Assembly (NCBI GenBank): GCA_024638525.1
Contig: JAHEKB010000051.1
Location: forward strand, 1-11,492
DNA from: Bacteroidota bacterium
GTDB taxonomy: Bacteria; Bacteroidota; Bacteroidia; NS11-12g; UBA9320
Direction of reading: 5' to 3'
Length of the DNA: 11,492 bases
The notes beneath the pieces are model-generated. The model was not told where the DNA came from. It made no database searches and worked only from the letters and a program-made list of their open reading frames with translations. This document shows, one piece after another, positions 1 to 5,920 of the stretch (within the stretch, counting starts at the first letter, position 1; every line of letters starts with the position of its first letter). Position numbers and translations under genes: made by a program.

Positions 1-10
1 TGGCTGGTAA

Positions 11-1297
11 CTACCTGTCCTCTAGATTAATGAAAGGACGCTGTACAGGACCGGTATAAATCTGCCTTGGCCTTCCAATGGGCTGGCGATGCTCCATCAT
101 TTCCTTCCACTGAGAAATCCATCCAGGCAATCTTCCCAATGCAAAGAGAACGGTAAACATCTCAACAGGGAATCCCATGGCTCGGTAAATAATTCCAGAG
201 TAGAAATCAACATTAGGGAAGAGCTTTCTTTCAATGAAATACGGATCGGAAAGAGCCGCCTCTTCCAACTGCTTAGCAATCTCCAATGTAGGATCGTTGA
301 CGCCTAGTTTATTCAAAACATCATCTGCCGATTTTTTAATGATCTTAGCGCGAGGATCGAAGTTCTTGTAAACCCTATGACCAAAGCCCATCAACCTGAA
401 AGGGTCGTTTTTATCTTTGGCCTTATCAAGATATTTCTTAGCGTTTCCTCCATCTGCCTTAATCGCTTCTAACATCTCAATTACTTTTTGATTTGCTCCA
501 CCGTGCAATGGTCCCCAAAGCGCTGCTATACCCGCTGAAATCGATGCATAAAGATTGGCATGAGATGAGCCCACCAAGCGAACCGTAGAAGCTGAACAAT
601 TCTGCTCGTGGTCTGCATGAAGAATTAGCAATTTATTCATCGCATTGACCACCACAGGATCCAAATCATAATCTTCCGTTACATTCTTGAAGGTCATATT
701 GAGATAATTCTCAACGTAGTTCAAATTATTCTTTGGATAGATAATCGGATGCCCTGATCTCTTTTTATGGATCATGGCACAAATGGTTGGCATCTTGGCC
801 AACAGCCTTCTTATGGTTCTGTCTCTGGCGTCGTCTCCCAAGTTTGGATTCAAACTCTCCGGGTAAAAAGAAGAAAGCGAAGAGATCATCGCAATAAGCT
901 GCCCCATAGGATGTGAACCAGTAGGCCAAGCATTAAAAATATTCTCTATGTCCCCATTGACCAATGTGTGATGTCTGATGTCATCATCCCATTGAGTGTA
1001 TGTCTCTTTTGTTGGCAATTCTCCATTGATCAAGAGATAGGCCACCTCCAAAAAGTCAGCCTTGTCTGCAAGCTCTTCTATAGAGTATCCTCTATGTCTT
1101 AGAATACCTTGTTCACCATCTAAAAATGTAATGGCACTGGTTGTACTGCCTGTATTTTTATAACCCACATCAAGAGTTACAGCCTTAGTACTTGCTCTCA
1201 AAGCAGCAATATCAATTCCTACTTCTTGTTCCGTACCGATAACCAAAGGGAGTTCTACTTCGCTTCCCTGAATGTTTAATTTAGCTGTTTCAGACAT
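11..1297 (-). CDS. gltA: Citrate synthase (type II, hexameric bacterial form)
   Basis: This enzyme condenses acetyl-CoA with oxaloacetate to form citrate, the entry step of the TCA cycle, in the cytoplasm. The 428 residues match the E. coli GltA length (427). The catalytic triad is visible: His265 in WGPLHGGAN, His307 in GFGHRVYKNFDPRA, and Asp364 in FPNVDFYSG. Substrate-binding arginines sit at about 316, 389 and 409, and HADHEQNCS (227-235) is the usual histidine-rich segment. Of the residues known for NADH inhibition in E. coli, the tyrosine (Tyr145) and the Arg/Lys of the RRLLAKMP stretch are kept. The region around E. coli Cys206 reads NMTFKNVTEDYDL and has no cysteine, so NADH control may differ (inference). 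The ATG at 1297 fits the family N-terminus and lies about 20 nt below a good promoter. It diverges from the unknown gene at 1416. Identity is essentially certain. Confidence 0.98.
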   Translation of the reverse strand: MSETAKLNIQGSEVELPLVIGTEQEVGIDIAALRASTKAVTLDVGYKNTGSTTSAITFLDGEQGILRHRGYSIEELADKADFLEVAYLLINGELPTKETYTQWDDDIRHHTLVNGDIENIFNAWPTGSHPMGQLIAMISSLSSFYPESLNPNLGDDARDRTIRRLLAKMPTICAMIHKKRSGHPIIYPKNNLNYVENYLNMTFKNVTEDYDLDPVVVNAMNKLLILHADHEQNCSASTVRLVGSSHANLYASISAGIAALWGPLHGGANQKVIEMLEAIKADGGNAKKYLDKAKDKNDPFRLMGFGHRVYKNFDPRAKIIKKSADDVLNKLGVNDPTLEIAKQLEEAALSDPYFIERKLFPNVDFYSGIIYRAMGFPVEMFTVLFALGRLPGWISQWKEMMEHRQPIGRPRQIYTGPVQRPFINLEDR

Positions 1298-1322
1298 GTT
1301 TAAGACCTTGATTTAGGGGGTG

Positions 1323-1353
1323 CAAAAATACTTTTTTACATCCGAATTTCAAA
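1323..1353 (-). promoter_or_regulatory. Bacteroidota-type promoter of gltA
   Basis: Read on the minus strand, the site is TTTG (1350-1353), a 19-bp spacer, then TATTTTTG (1323-1330). This exactly matches the TTTG / TAnnTTTG consensus of the Bacteroidota housekeeping sigma factor. Transcription would start near 1317-1319, giving a leader of about 20 nt before the ATG at 1297. The leader has no Shine-Dalgarno-like run, which is normal for the phylum. This is the clearest promoter in the window. Confidence 0.75.
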
Positions 1354-1393
1354 AGGTGAACAGCTAATTAAATGCATTGTTTGCCAGAAATAA

Positions 1394-1401
1394 TAGCTTT
1401 G
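1394..1401 (+). promoter_or_regulatory. Probable -7 element for the unknown gene at 1416
   Basis: TAGCTTTG matches TAnnTTTG exactly, on the plus strand, 14 bases before the ATG at 1416. No TTTG is found at the usual 17-21 bp upstream, so the -33 half is weak or absent. If used, transcription starts near 1405 and the leader is only about 10 nt. That also rules out an in-frame TTG further upstream as the translation start. Confidence 0.45.
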
Positions 1402-1415
1402 CCAAAATTAGTCCC

Positions 1416-2087
1416 ATGTCAGAACAAATCGTAGATATTATATCGGGCCTTAACAATAAGGCAGCCTTAAAACAACACATCTACAGGAACACCCTTACAA
1501 TTTTCAAGGAGCTAAAAAAGTGCGCCAAGGAAATTGCCGAGGGGGTTGCACCAGAGGTTGTGAAAAAGGATCAGAATGTTGAAGTGGAAATGAGGGATAT
1601 CAGCGAATTCGAATTTCACTTGAAATTCAGTGGAGACACGATCGCTTTTATCATGCACACCAATATCTTTTTGTTTCCTCCTCAGCATGAGGTAACTGAA
1701 AGTGCCTACGTCAAGAAGACACCAGAATATGGTTATTTTGGTATGATCCAAGCATACAACTTCCTTTCCGATTCCATTAAATATTCACGATTGCATGATG
1801 TTGGCTACCTGCTTGCGCGAATATTTGTCAATGCAGAGGGTCACTTTTATGTCGACGGTCAAAGGCAGCTAGACTTTCTCTATAAAGACGTTGCCAAGAA
1901 CGAGTTGAATCACGATGTAATTATAAAGATCATTGAGCAAACCATGCTCTATGCACTAGACTTTGATCTATACGTGCCTCCAATTAATGCTATGGCGGAG
2001 ATTACATTAGAGCAGAAGAATTACTTTAATAATGTCGGTTTTGCGACGGGTAAAAGGCTTGGATTTAAGTCGAATGGTTCAAAGTAG
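1416..2087 (+). CDS. Conserved-looking protein of unknown function, 223 aa
   Basis: I do not recognise a named family. The protein has no signal peptide and no membrane segment, so it is probably cytoplasmic. It looks like a mixed alpha/beta fold: a basic helical N-terminus (about 15-45, with NTLTIFKELKKCAKEIAE), a beta-rich part (55-95, with EFEFHLKFSGDTIAFIMHTN), a tyrosine-rich middle (YGYFGMIQAYNFLSDSIKYS, about 115-135), and a helical C-terminus ending in a basic tail. I chose the ATG at 1416. The frame stays open back to a TTG at 1377, but that lies upstream of the likely -7 element and encodes a poor extension. The gene diverges from gltA. Its last 23 bases overlap the 3' end of the convergent small gene at 2065. 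Codon use looks like the neighbours, so it is likely a resident gene and not a recent import (inference). Confidence 0.8.
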   Translation: MSEQIVDIISGLNNKAALKQHIYRNTLTIFKELKKCAKEIAEGVAPEVVKKDQNVEVEMRDISEFEFHLKFSGDTIAFIMHTNIFLFPPQHEVTESAYVKKTPEYGYFGMIQAYNFLSDSIKYSRLHDVGYLLARIFVNAEGHFYVDGQRQLDFLYKDVAKNELNHDVIIKIIEQTMLYALDFDLYVPPINAMAEITLEQKNYFNNVGFATGKRLGFKSNGSK

Positions 2088-2337
2088 ATAAGAGATCTAT
2101 TCCCTTGGTCGTGGCCCTAAAATAGCTCTGAGACATTTTGTCGCCATCATACATCCATTTCAAATCTCGGTCTTGATTGTCTGCAATCAGAAGTTTTAAA
2201 TGAATTAGATTCTTTATAGCATCTCCAATGATATTGACATTCTTGGTCCACTGGCACTCTTCACATATCTGTCCAAAGCTCTCTTTGAACAGGCAATACC
2301 CAAGTATCTCCATTTCCAATTGAGGCAATTCAATCAT
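2065..2337 (-). CDS. Small winged-helix-like protein, 90 aa
   Basis: The function is unknown. The pattern resembles a winged-helix DNA-binding fold: a helical start (LPQLEMEILGYCLF), a middle helix with the form GDAIKNLIHLKLLIADNQ (recognition-helix-like), a strand/wing region (LKWMYDGDKMSQSYFRA), and a final TTKGIDLLSTL. The last part resembles the 'LT.kG..LL' end common to such domains. Three cysteines (15, 25, 28) include a CxxC pair (CEEC), which could bind metal or be redox active (inference). The frame is open to an ATG at 2358, but the ATG at 2337 overlaps the TGA of the glycosyltransferase as ATGA, the same junction type as the other two genes of this unit, so I prefer 2337. Its 3' end overlaps the convergent gene by 23 bp. 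The gene is probably real, but the fold assignment is by eye. Confidence 0.65.
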   Translation of the reverse strand: MIELPQLEMEILGYCLFKESFGQICEECQWTKNVNIIGDAIKNLIHLKLLIADNQDRDLKWMYDGDKMSQSYFRATTKGIDLLSTLNHST

Positions 2338-3410
2338 TTTCGTCTTCTGCCTTTCCATTTGTATGGAACAATCTTACTAAAAATTGGTGTTAGCGCCATG
2401 TAGGGAATATGATAAACCTGACCCAATACCAACTCCGCTACAAACTCTCTAATACGATAAAAATCCTTGAACGCATAGAACAGTTTGACATCAGCATAGA
2501 TCTTACATGCCAATAAAAAAAGAGCCGACATGCGCAGTGGGCCGGGAAAAAACACTCCGATAAGGATGTAGATATTACATAGCCAGATCAAGGCCATTAT
2601 TGCGGTATTCCGAGAATTCCCATAACTAGTGTTTTTACCAGCCCAGCGAAGACGCTGCTGAATAAAATCCTGCCAATTTTCAGGTCCATTGGTAAGAATC
2701 ATGGCTTCTGGATCTTTTTGAAAAATCAATTTGCCTCCACTGGCATGAATAGATTGCATGAGAAAGACATCGTCACCACTTGCATACTTTTCTGAATAAT
2801 CTAGCTTGTTTTGAGACCGATACGCCAGATTCGCTCCGTTGCACATTAGTGGCTTTCCCCACGCTATATGCGCCGCACCTGCTACATTCAAAGCGGCAAA
2901 ATCCAATTGAAAAAAGCGCTCCATGAAGGTTTCATCTCTTCTGTATTTGACCGGCCCTGAAACAAATTGTACACGAGAATCAGAGAAAGGCCTCAACATG
3001 GAAGCCAACCAATTTTCTGGAAGTACACAATCTGCATCGCTATGCATGTAAATATCCGCTGAACTTCGCTCTCTTGCTAATACAATTGCCGCTTTCTTGC
3101 CTTCAGAATCGGAGAGATTTAGAAGCTTCAAATTTGAAATATTTCGATTTTCGACTATCTGCTCACCTCCATCTGTGGAGTGATCGTTGACCAGTATAAA
3201 TTCAACCTGCTCTGGCTTTCGAAGTGATTCTATGGAATCCAAAAGGGCATTCAGTTTTCCACGCTCATTTCTGAAGGCTATAATAACAGCGACCTTTGCT
3301 CGGAAATCATCTTCTTTCATATTTAAGGAAGACCACTGTTTTCTGTATTGATCAAACAACCAGAGGTAAAATGCAGCGAGTGCCACACCTATGAGTACCA
3401 ATGCCATCAT
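2334..3410 (-). CDS. Membrane-anchored family 2 glycosyltransferase
   Basis: This is a processive-type or envelope GT2 enzyme that transfers a sugar from a nucleotide-sugar donor, with its catalytic domain facing the cytoplasm. One N-terminal membrane segment (about 2-18) is followed by the GT-A domain. It begins KVAVIIAFRNER (39-50) and has the nucleotide-binding aspartate in LVNDHSTD (Asp76), the DxD metal motif SDADC (Asp125, Asp127), the acceptor-region GDDVF (Asp213, Asp214), and QQRLRW (251-256), the QxxRW motif. Two or three hydrophobic segments follow (about 268-287, 293-306, 325-345), then a basic tail (KWKGRRRK). All key residues are present. Its start overlaps the stop of the upstream flippase-like gene as ATGA (3407-3410), so the two are translationally linked. 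The sugar and acceptor cannot be read from the sequence; a lipid acceptor is plausible given the partner. Confidence 0.93.
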   Translation of the reverse strand: MMALVLIGVALAAFYLWLFDQYRKQWSSLNMKEDDFRAKVAVIIAFRNERGKLNALLDSIESLRKPEQVEFILVNDHSTDGGEQIVENRNISNLKLLNLSDSEGKKAAIVLARERSSADIYMHSDADCVLPENWLASMLRPFSDSRVQFVSGPVKYRRDETFMERFFQLDFAALNVAGAAHIAWGKPLMCNGANLAYRSQNKLDYSEKYASGDDVFLMQSIHASGGKLIFQKDPEAMILTNGPENWQDFIQQRLRWAGKNTSYGNSRNTAIMALIWLCNIYILIGVFFPGPLRMSALFLLACKIYADVKLFYAFKDFYRIREFVAELVLGQVYHIPYMALTPIFSKIVPYKWKGRRRK

Positions 3411-4366
3411 AACTTAGCAAATAAAGAATAAATCAAACTTAGACCACCCAATATAGCCGGTACTATGAGATTGATAAACCAAAGTGCACTCACGGCAAGT
3501 GCCACCTGTTCAATGGCTATACTGTGTTCAAATAAGAGATCTGTTACCCAAACGCGAATTCCAACATCTGCCACCGCGGGAACCGGAAATAGTGATTGCA
3601 TCAAATATGCCACTGGAACCTTTATAAAATCAAAGAGCACAAGTTTGAAATCACTGAAGAGCTGCAGAAGAAGATAGAATTGTAGGGAAAAGGTCAAATA
3701 ACGAAGAAGAGCTAGTGCCACAACACGCTGGAGAATTCTTTTGGGATAGCTGCGAATTACTCGAATCAGCTTATTAGTGAAAGCCGGCAGCTTATCAACT
3801 ATACGGTGATGATTTCTCCTTGTCCAAATGACCAGCACTATGGCTATGGTCAATCCAATGATCAAAGCTGCTAAGCGCCATAAATGTTCTTCAAAGAATG
3901 TATAGTTCGCACCGCTCAGTATGTATATGAGCGCAAAAACCAGGCCCAAGAGATAGGTCATTAACAATTGACTCATATTCGCAGTAATGGTTGCCAATAT
4001 GACCCTAATTGGCCTTGCTGATGACAACAGAGCCATCCTGCCGATAAAGTCCCCTGTTCGGGCTGGAGTAAAATTGCTCACCGTTGTCCCTGCCAAAACC
4101 GCCAAAAAGGCCTTGAACGGACTTATATCATAACTGATCTTTAGCAGCAGTCTGAACTTCACAGACTCAATGAACCAATTGAGCAGCATCAACATGAGAA
4201 TCAAGATTGAGATGAGAGGCCAACTACTGATTACCTTTTGAACGCTTTTAACCGAGCTGGAAGAAAACTCTGCATTCTGCCACACTCGATAAAAGAAAAT
4301 CAGTGATGCCAGAGCAAGGGCTACCTTAAGAATACTGAAAATCTGTTTCTGTGTGACCCTAGTCAT
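3407..4366 (-). CDS. LPG-synthase-type transmembrane (flippase-like) protein
   Basis: This 319-residue integral inner-membrane protein belongs to the lysylphosphatidylglycerol synthase TM family (UPF0104, YbhN/AglD-like). Hydrophobic segments are seen near 11-27, 50-67, 85-98, 125-150, 165-182, 215-235 and 285-315. Family-typical motifs are TTVSNFTPARTGDFIGR (94-110), corresponding to the 'TP...GE' signature, and FPVPAVADVGIRVW (260-273), corresponding to the 'P..gg.GvrE' loop. There is no soluble aminoacyl-transferase domain, so it is not a full MprF. Stand-alone members are thought to move or bind lipid-linked intermediates, but their biochemistry is poorly known. It is the first gene of a three-gene unit with the glycosyltransferase and the small winged-helix-like protein. 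Its start lies 57 bp from ruvC, which is divergent. No clear promoter for this unit was found in that gap. Confidence 0.88.
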   Translation of the reverse strand: MTRVTQKQIFSILKVALALASLIFFYRVWQNAEFSSSSVKSVQKVISSWPLISILILMLMLLNWFIESVKFRLLLKISYDISPFKAFLAVLAGTTVSNFTPARTGDFIGRMALLSSARPIRVILATITANMSQLLMTYLLGLVFALIYILSGANYTFFEEHLWRLAALIIGLTIAIVLVIWTRRNHHRIVDKLPAFTNKLIRVIRSYPKRILQRVVALALLRYLTFSLQFYLLLQLFSDFKLVLFDFIKVPVAYLMQSLFPVPAVADVGIRVWVTDLLFEHSIAIEQVALAVSALWFINLIVPAILGGLSLIYSLFAKL

Positions 4367-4387
4367 AGACGCTTAATTTCAGCCTTG

Positions 4388-4419
4388 TTGATTCAATTAG
4401 ATTTGCTTGTATACCTTCG
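4388..4419 (+). promoter_or_regulatory. Probable ruvC promoter
   Basis: TTG (4388-4390), a 21-bp spacer, and TACCTTCG (4412-4419) fit the Bacteroidota consensus with one change in the -7 element (TAnnTTCG for TAnnTTTG). Transcription would start at about 4423-4426, at or next to the GTG proposed as the ruvC start. Upstream in-frame TTG codons lie within the promoter itself. Confidence 0.45.
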
Positions 4420-4423
4420 TAAA

Positions 4424-4993
4424 GTGGCGCAAGATAGGACTTACGATAAGATAATTCTAGGGATAGACCCAGGCACAAATATTTCCGGATATGGGGTAAT
4501 AGGATGCATCAAAAATGAAATGCATTTAATATCAATGGGCATTATAGATCTGCGTAAGAAGGAAAATCAAGCCATGAAACTGCAGGCAATATTTGACCAA
4601 ACCAGCAAATTGATGCAGCGCTTTTTACCCGATGAATTAGCCATAGAAGCTCCTTTCTTTGGCAAGAACCCTCAAAGCATGCTAAAACTGGGGAGAGCCC
4701 AAGGTGTAGCAATGGCTGCTGCCTTAAATAAGGAGATTCCGATATTTGAATATGCTCCTAAACGAGTAAAACAATCGGTCACTGGCAATGGAAATGCGAG
4801 TAAAGAACAAGTGGCTGGCATGGTAAAAAGCCTCTTGAAATTGGACAGTCTCCATTCGAAGTTCGATGCAACAGATGCCATAGCTATAGCCATCTGTCAC
4901 AACTTTATGTACAATGATAAAACCGGAACCACGAGTGACAAATTCAGTGGTTGGGGAGCGTTCTTAAAACAGAACCCTGACAAAAAGCTTTAG
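4424..4993 (+). CDS. ruvC: Crossover junction endodeoxyribonuclease RuvC
   Basis: RuvC resolves Holliday junctions during recombinational repair, as a dimer working with RuvAB. The four acidic catalytic residues are present (numbering from the GTG): Asp15 in LGIDPGT, Glu75 in LAIEAPF, and Asp148 and Asp151 in FDATDAIAIAICH. KNPQSMLKLGRAQGVAM (81-97) is the usual 'N..S..kLG.a.G' segment, and YAPKRVKQSVTGNGNASKEQ (110-129) is the DNA-contacting stretch. The length from GTG is 189 aa, close to the family norm. The frame is open back to a TTG at 4385, but that would put the start inside the promoter and add an atypical 13-residue leader, so GTG 4424 is preferred. There is no ATG near the conserved N-terminus. 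Its stop codon overlaps that of the convergent HIT gene (4990-4993), leaving no room for a terminator. Confidence 0.95.
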   Translation: MAQDRTYDKIILGIDPGTNISGYGVIGCIKNEMHLISMGIIDLRKKENQAMKLQAIFDQTSKLMQRFLPDELAIEAPFFGKNPQSMLKLGRAQGVAMAAALNKEIPIFEYAPKRVKQSVTGNGNASKEQVAGMVKSLLKLDSLHSKFDATDAIAIAICHNFMYNDKTGTTSDKFSGWGAFLKQNPDKKL

Positions 4994-5382
4994 GCGAGTC
5001 CAGAACGAATCAATGTAGCAGTGGCCTCCATTTCTTCGGGACTAAACTGCATCTTGACTTGACTGAAATCAATATCTTCCACTCCATTAATTGGAACTAA
5101 ATGTATATGAGCATGTGGTACTTCCAAGCCTATAACTGCCACGCCGATTCGTTCACAATCGAGCGTCTTATCCATGGCTTTGGCAACCTTTTTTGAGAAC
5201 AACTGAAGAGATTGAAATTCATCATCTTCAAGGTCGAATATATAATCTGTGGCTTTCTTGGGAATTACCAGGCAATGCCCTCTCCTCAAAGGAAAGACGT
5301 CTAGGAAAGCCAAATGACGATGGTCTTCCAATATCTTATAAGAGGGAATCTCACCGGCGACTATGCGTTCAAAGATGGTCAT
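4990..5382 (-). CDS. HIT family (histidine triad, HINT-like) protein
   Basis: This is a cytoplasmic nucleotide-binding hydrolase of the histidine-triad family, a probable purine nucleoside phosphoramidate or dinucleotide hydrolase. The signature HAHIHLVPI has His90, His92 (the expected nucleophile) and His94. The N-terminal FERIVAGEIPSYKILED and FLDVFPLRRGHCLVIPKK (27-43) are typical of the HINT branch. At 130 residues it has the usual single-domain length. The ATG overlaps the greA stop as ATGA (5379-5382), so it is co-transcribed and probably translationally coupled with greA. Its tail meets ruvC head-on with a 4-bp overlap. The true cellular substrate is not known for most bacterial members. 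Confidence 0.95.
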   Translation of the reverse strand: MTIFERIVAGEIPSYKILEDHRHLAFLDVFPLRRGHCLVIPKKATDYIFDLEDDEFQSLQLFSKKVAKAMDKTLDCERIGVAVIGLEVPHAHIHLVPINGVEDIDFSQVKMQFSPEEMEATATLIRSGLA

Positions 5383-5849
5383 ATACTGATGTCCAAAACC
5401 TTGAATTGTATCATTCCGGCCGGCACCTGAATATCGACTAGCTCTCCAATTTTTCTTCCAAGAAGAGCTTTGCCTATAGGTGATTGTGATGAGATCTTAT
5501 TCAGCTTTAGGTTCGCCTCATTTTCGGTGACTATGGTATAGCTTACTTCCTTATTGAACTTCATATTGAGAAGTTTCACGGTGGATAGAATATTCACCTT
5601 GCTCAAGTCCAGATCTCTAGGATCCAGTACGCGAGAATTTGCTAAAACTTCTTTCAACTTGGCAATTTTTAGCTCCAACAGACCTTGAGCTTCTTTGGCT
5701 GCATCGTATTCCGCATTTTCAGAAAGGTCGCCTTTATCTCTTGCCTCAGCAATTTGCGCACTGATCTTTGGGCGTTCTACGCGTTCCAAGTGCTTTATCT
5801 CTTCTTGAAGGGCTGTGAACCCTTCCTGTGTCATATAATTGATAGACAT
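5379..5849 (-). CDS. greA: Transcription elongation factor GreA
   Basis: GreA enters the secondary channel of RNA polymerase and stimulates cleavage of backtracked RNA. The N-terminal half (about 1-78) is the antiparallel coiled coil. Its acidic tip, DKGDLSENAEYDAAKEAQ, has Asp41 and Glu44 at the same positions as E. coli GreA. The C-terminal FKBP-like half includes YTIVTENEANLKLNKISSQS and SPIGKALLGRKIGELVDI. At 156 residues it is full length. I chose the ATG at 5849 (MSINYMTQEG); a second Met at residue 6 is possible, since many relatives start just before the Y-[ML]-T sequence. A 71-bp leader region upstream holds a promoter-like element and a strong hairpin. The downstream HIT gene overlaps by ATGA. 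Confidence 0.96.
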   Translation of the reverse strand: MSINYMTQEGFTALQEEIKHLERVERPKISAQIAEARDKGDLSENAEYDAAKEAQGLLELKIAKLKEVLANSRVLDPRDLDLSKVNILSTVKLLNMKFNKEVSYTIVTENEANLKLNKISSQSPIGKALLGRKIGELVDIQVPAGMIQFKVLDISI

Positions 5850-5870
5850 ATCGATTCTTTATAAACAAGC

Positions 5871-5895
5871 TTGCATCCACCAAGGGCGGATGCAA
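5871..5895 (-). promoter_or_regulatory. 11-bp stem-loop in the greA leader
   Basis: On the minus strand TTGCATCCGCC pairs with GGTGGATGCAA around a CTT loop, giving 11 pairs including one G-U. It starts only a few bases after the predicted greA transcription start and ends 21 bases before the ATG. The sequence after the stem (GCTTGTTTATAAAG) is only modestly U-rich. It could be a 5' stabilising hairpin, an attenuator of greA, or a weak terminator for the operon ending at 5921. On the plus strand the stem pairs with one A-C mismatch, but there is no plus-strand gene to end. Confidence 0.6.
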
Positions 5896-5902
5896 CCTCA
5901 TG

Positions 5903-5910
5903 CAAAGATA
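5903..5910 (-). promoter_or_regulatory. Probable -7 element for greA
   Basis: Minus-strand TATCTTTG matches TAnnTTTG exactly and lies in the 71-bp gap between the PorV/PorQ-family gene and greA. No TTTG is present at the standard distance, so the -33 half is weak. The predicted start near 5896-5899 gives a leader of about 50 nt that begins with the hairpin at 5871-5895. Confidence 0.45.
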
Positions 5911-5920
5911 TATATTGTTA

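Noticed and set aside
89..307. Open frame on the plus strand within gltA
   Set aside because: It is antisense to a perfectly conserved citrate synthase, with no promoter and no protein-like composition.
1377..1415. In-frame TTG start extending the unknown protein by 13 residues
   Set aside because: It lies upstream of the TAnnTTTG element that probably drives the gene; ATG 1416 is the natural start.
3407..4366. Full MprF (lysylphosphatidylglycerol synthase)
   Set aside because: At 319 residues it has only the membrane part and lacks the C-terminal aminoacyl-transferase domain.
4385..4423. In-frame TTG start extending RuvC by 13 residues
   Set aside because: It lies inside the predicted promoter and adds a leader not seen in RuvC; GTG 4424 gives normal family length.
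5871..5895. The hairpin as a simple terminator of the receptor-cargo-barrel operon
   Set aside because: The following U-run is weak and a promoter-like element lies between the operon end and the hairpin. Not excluded, but a greA leader role fits at least as well.
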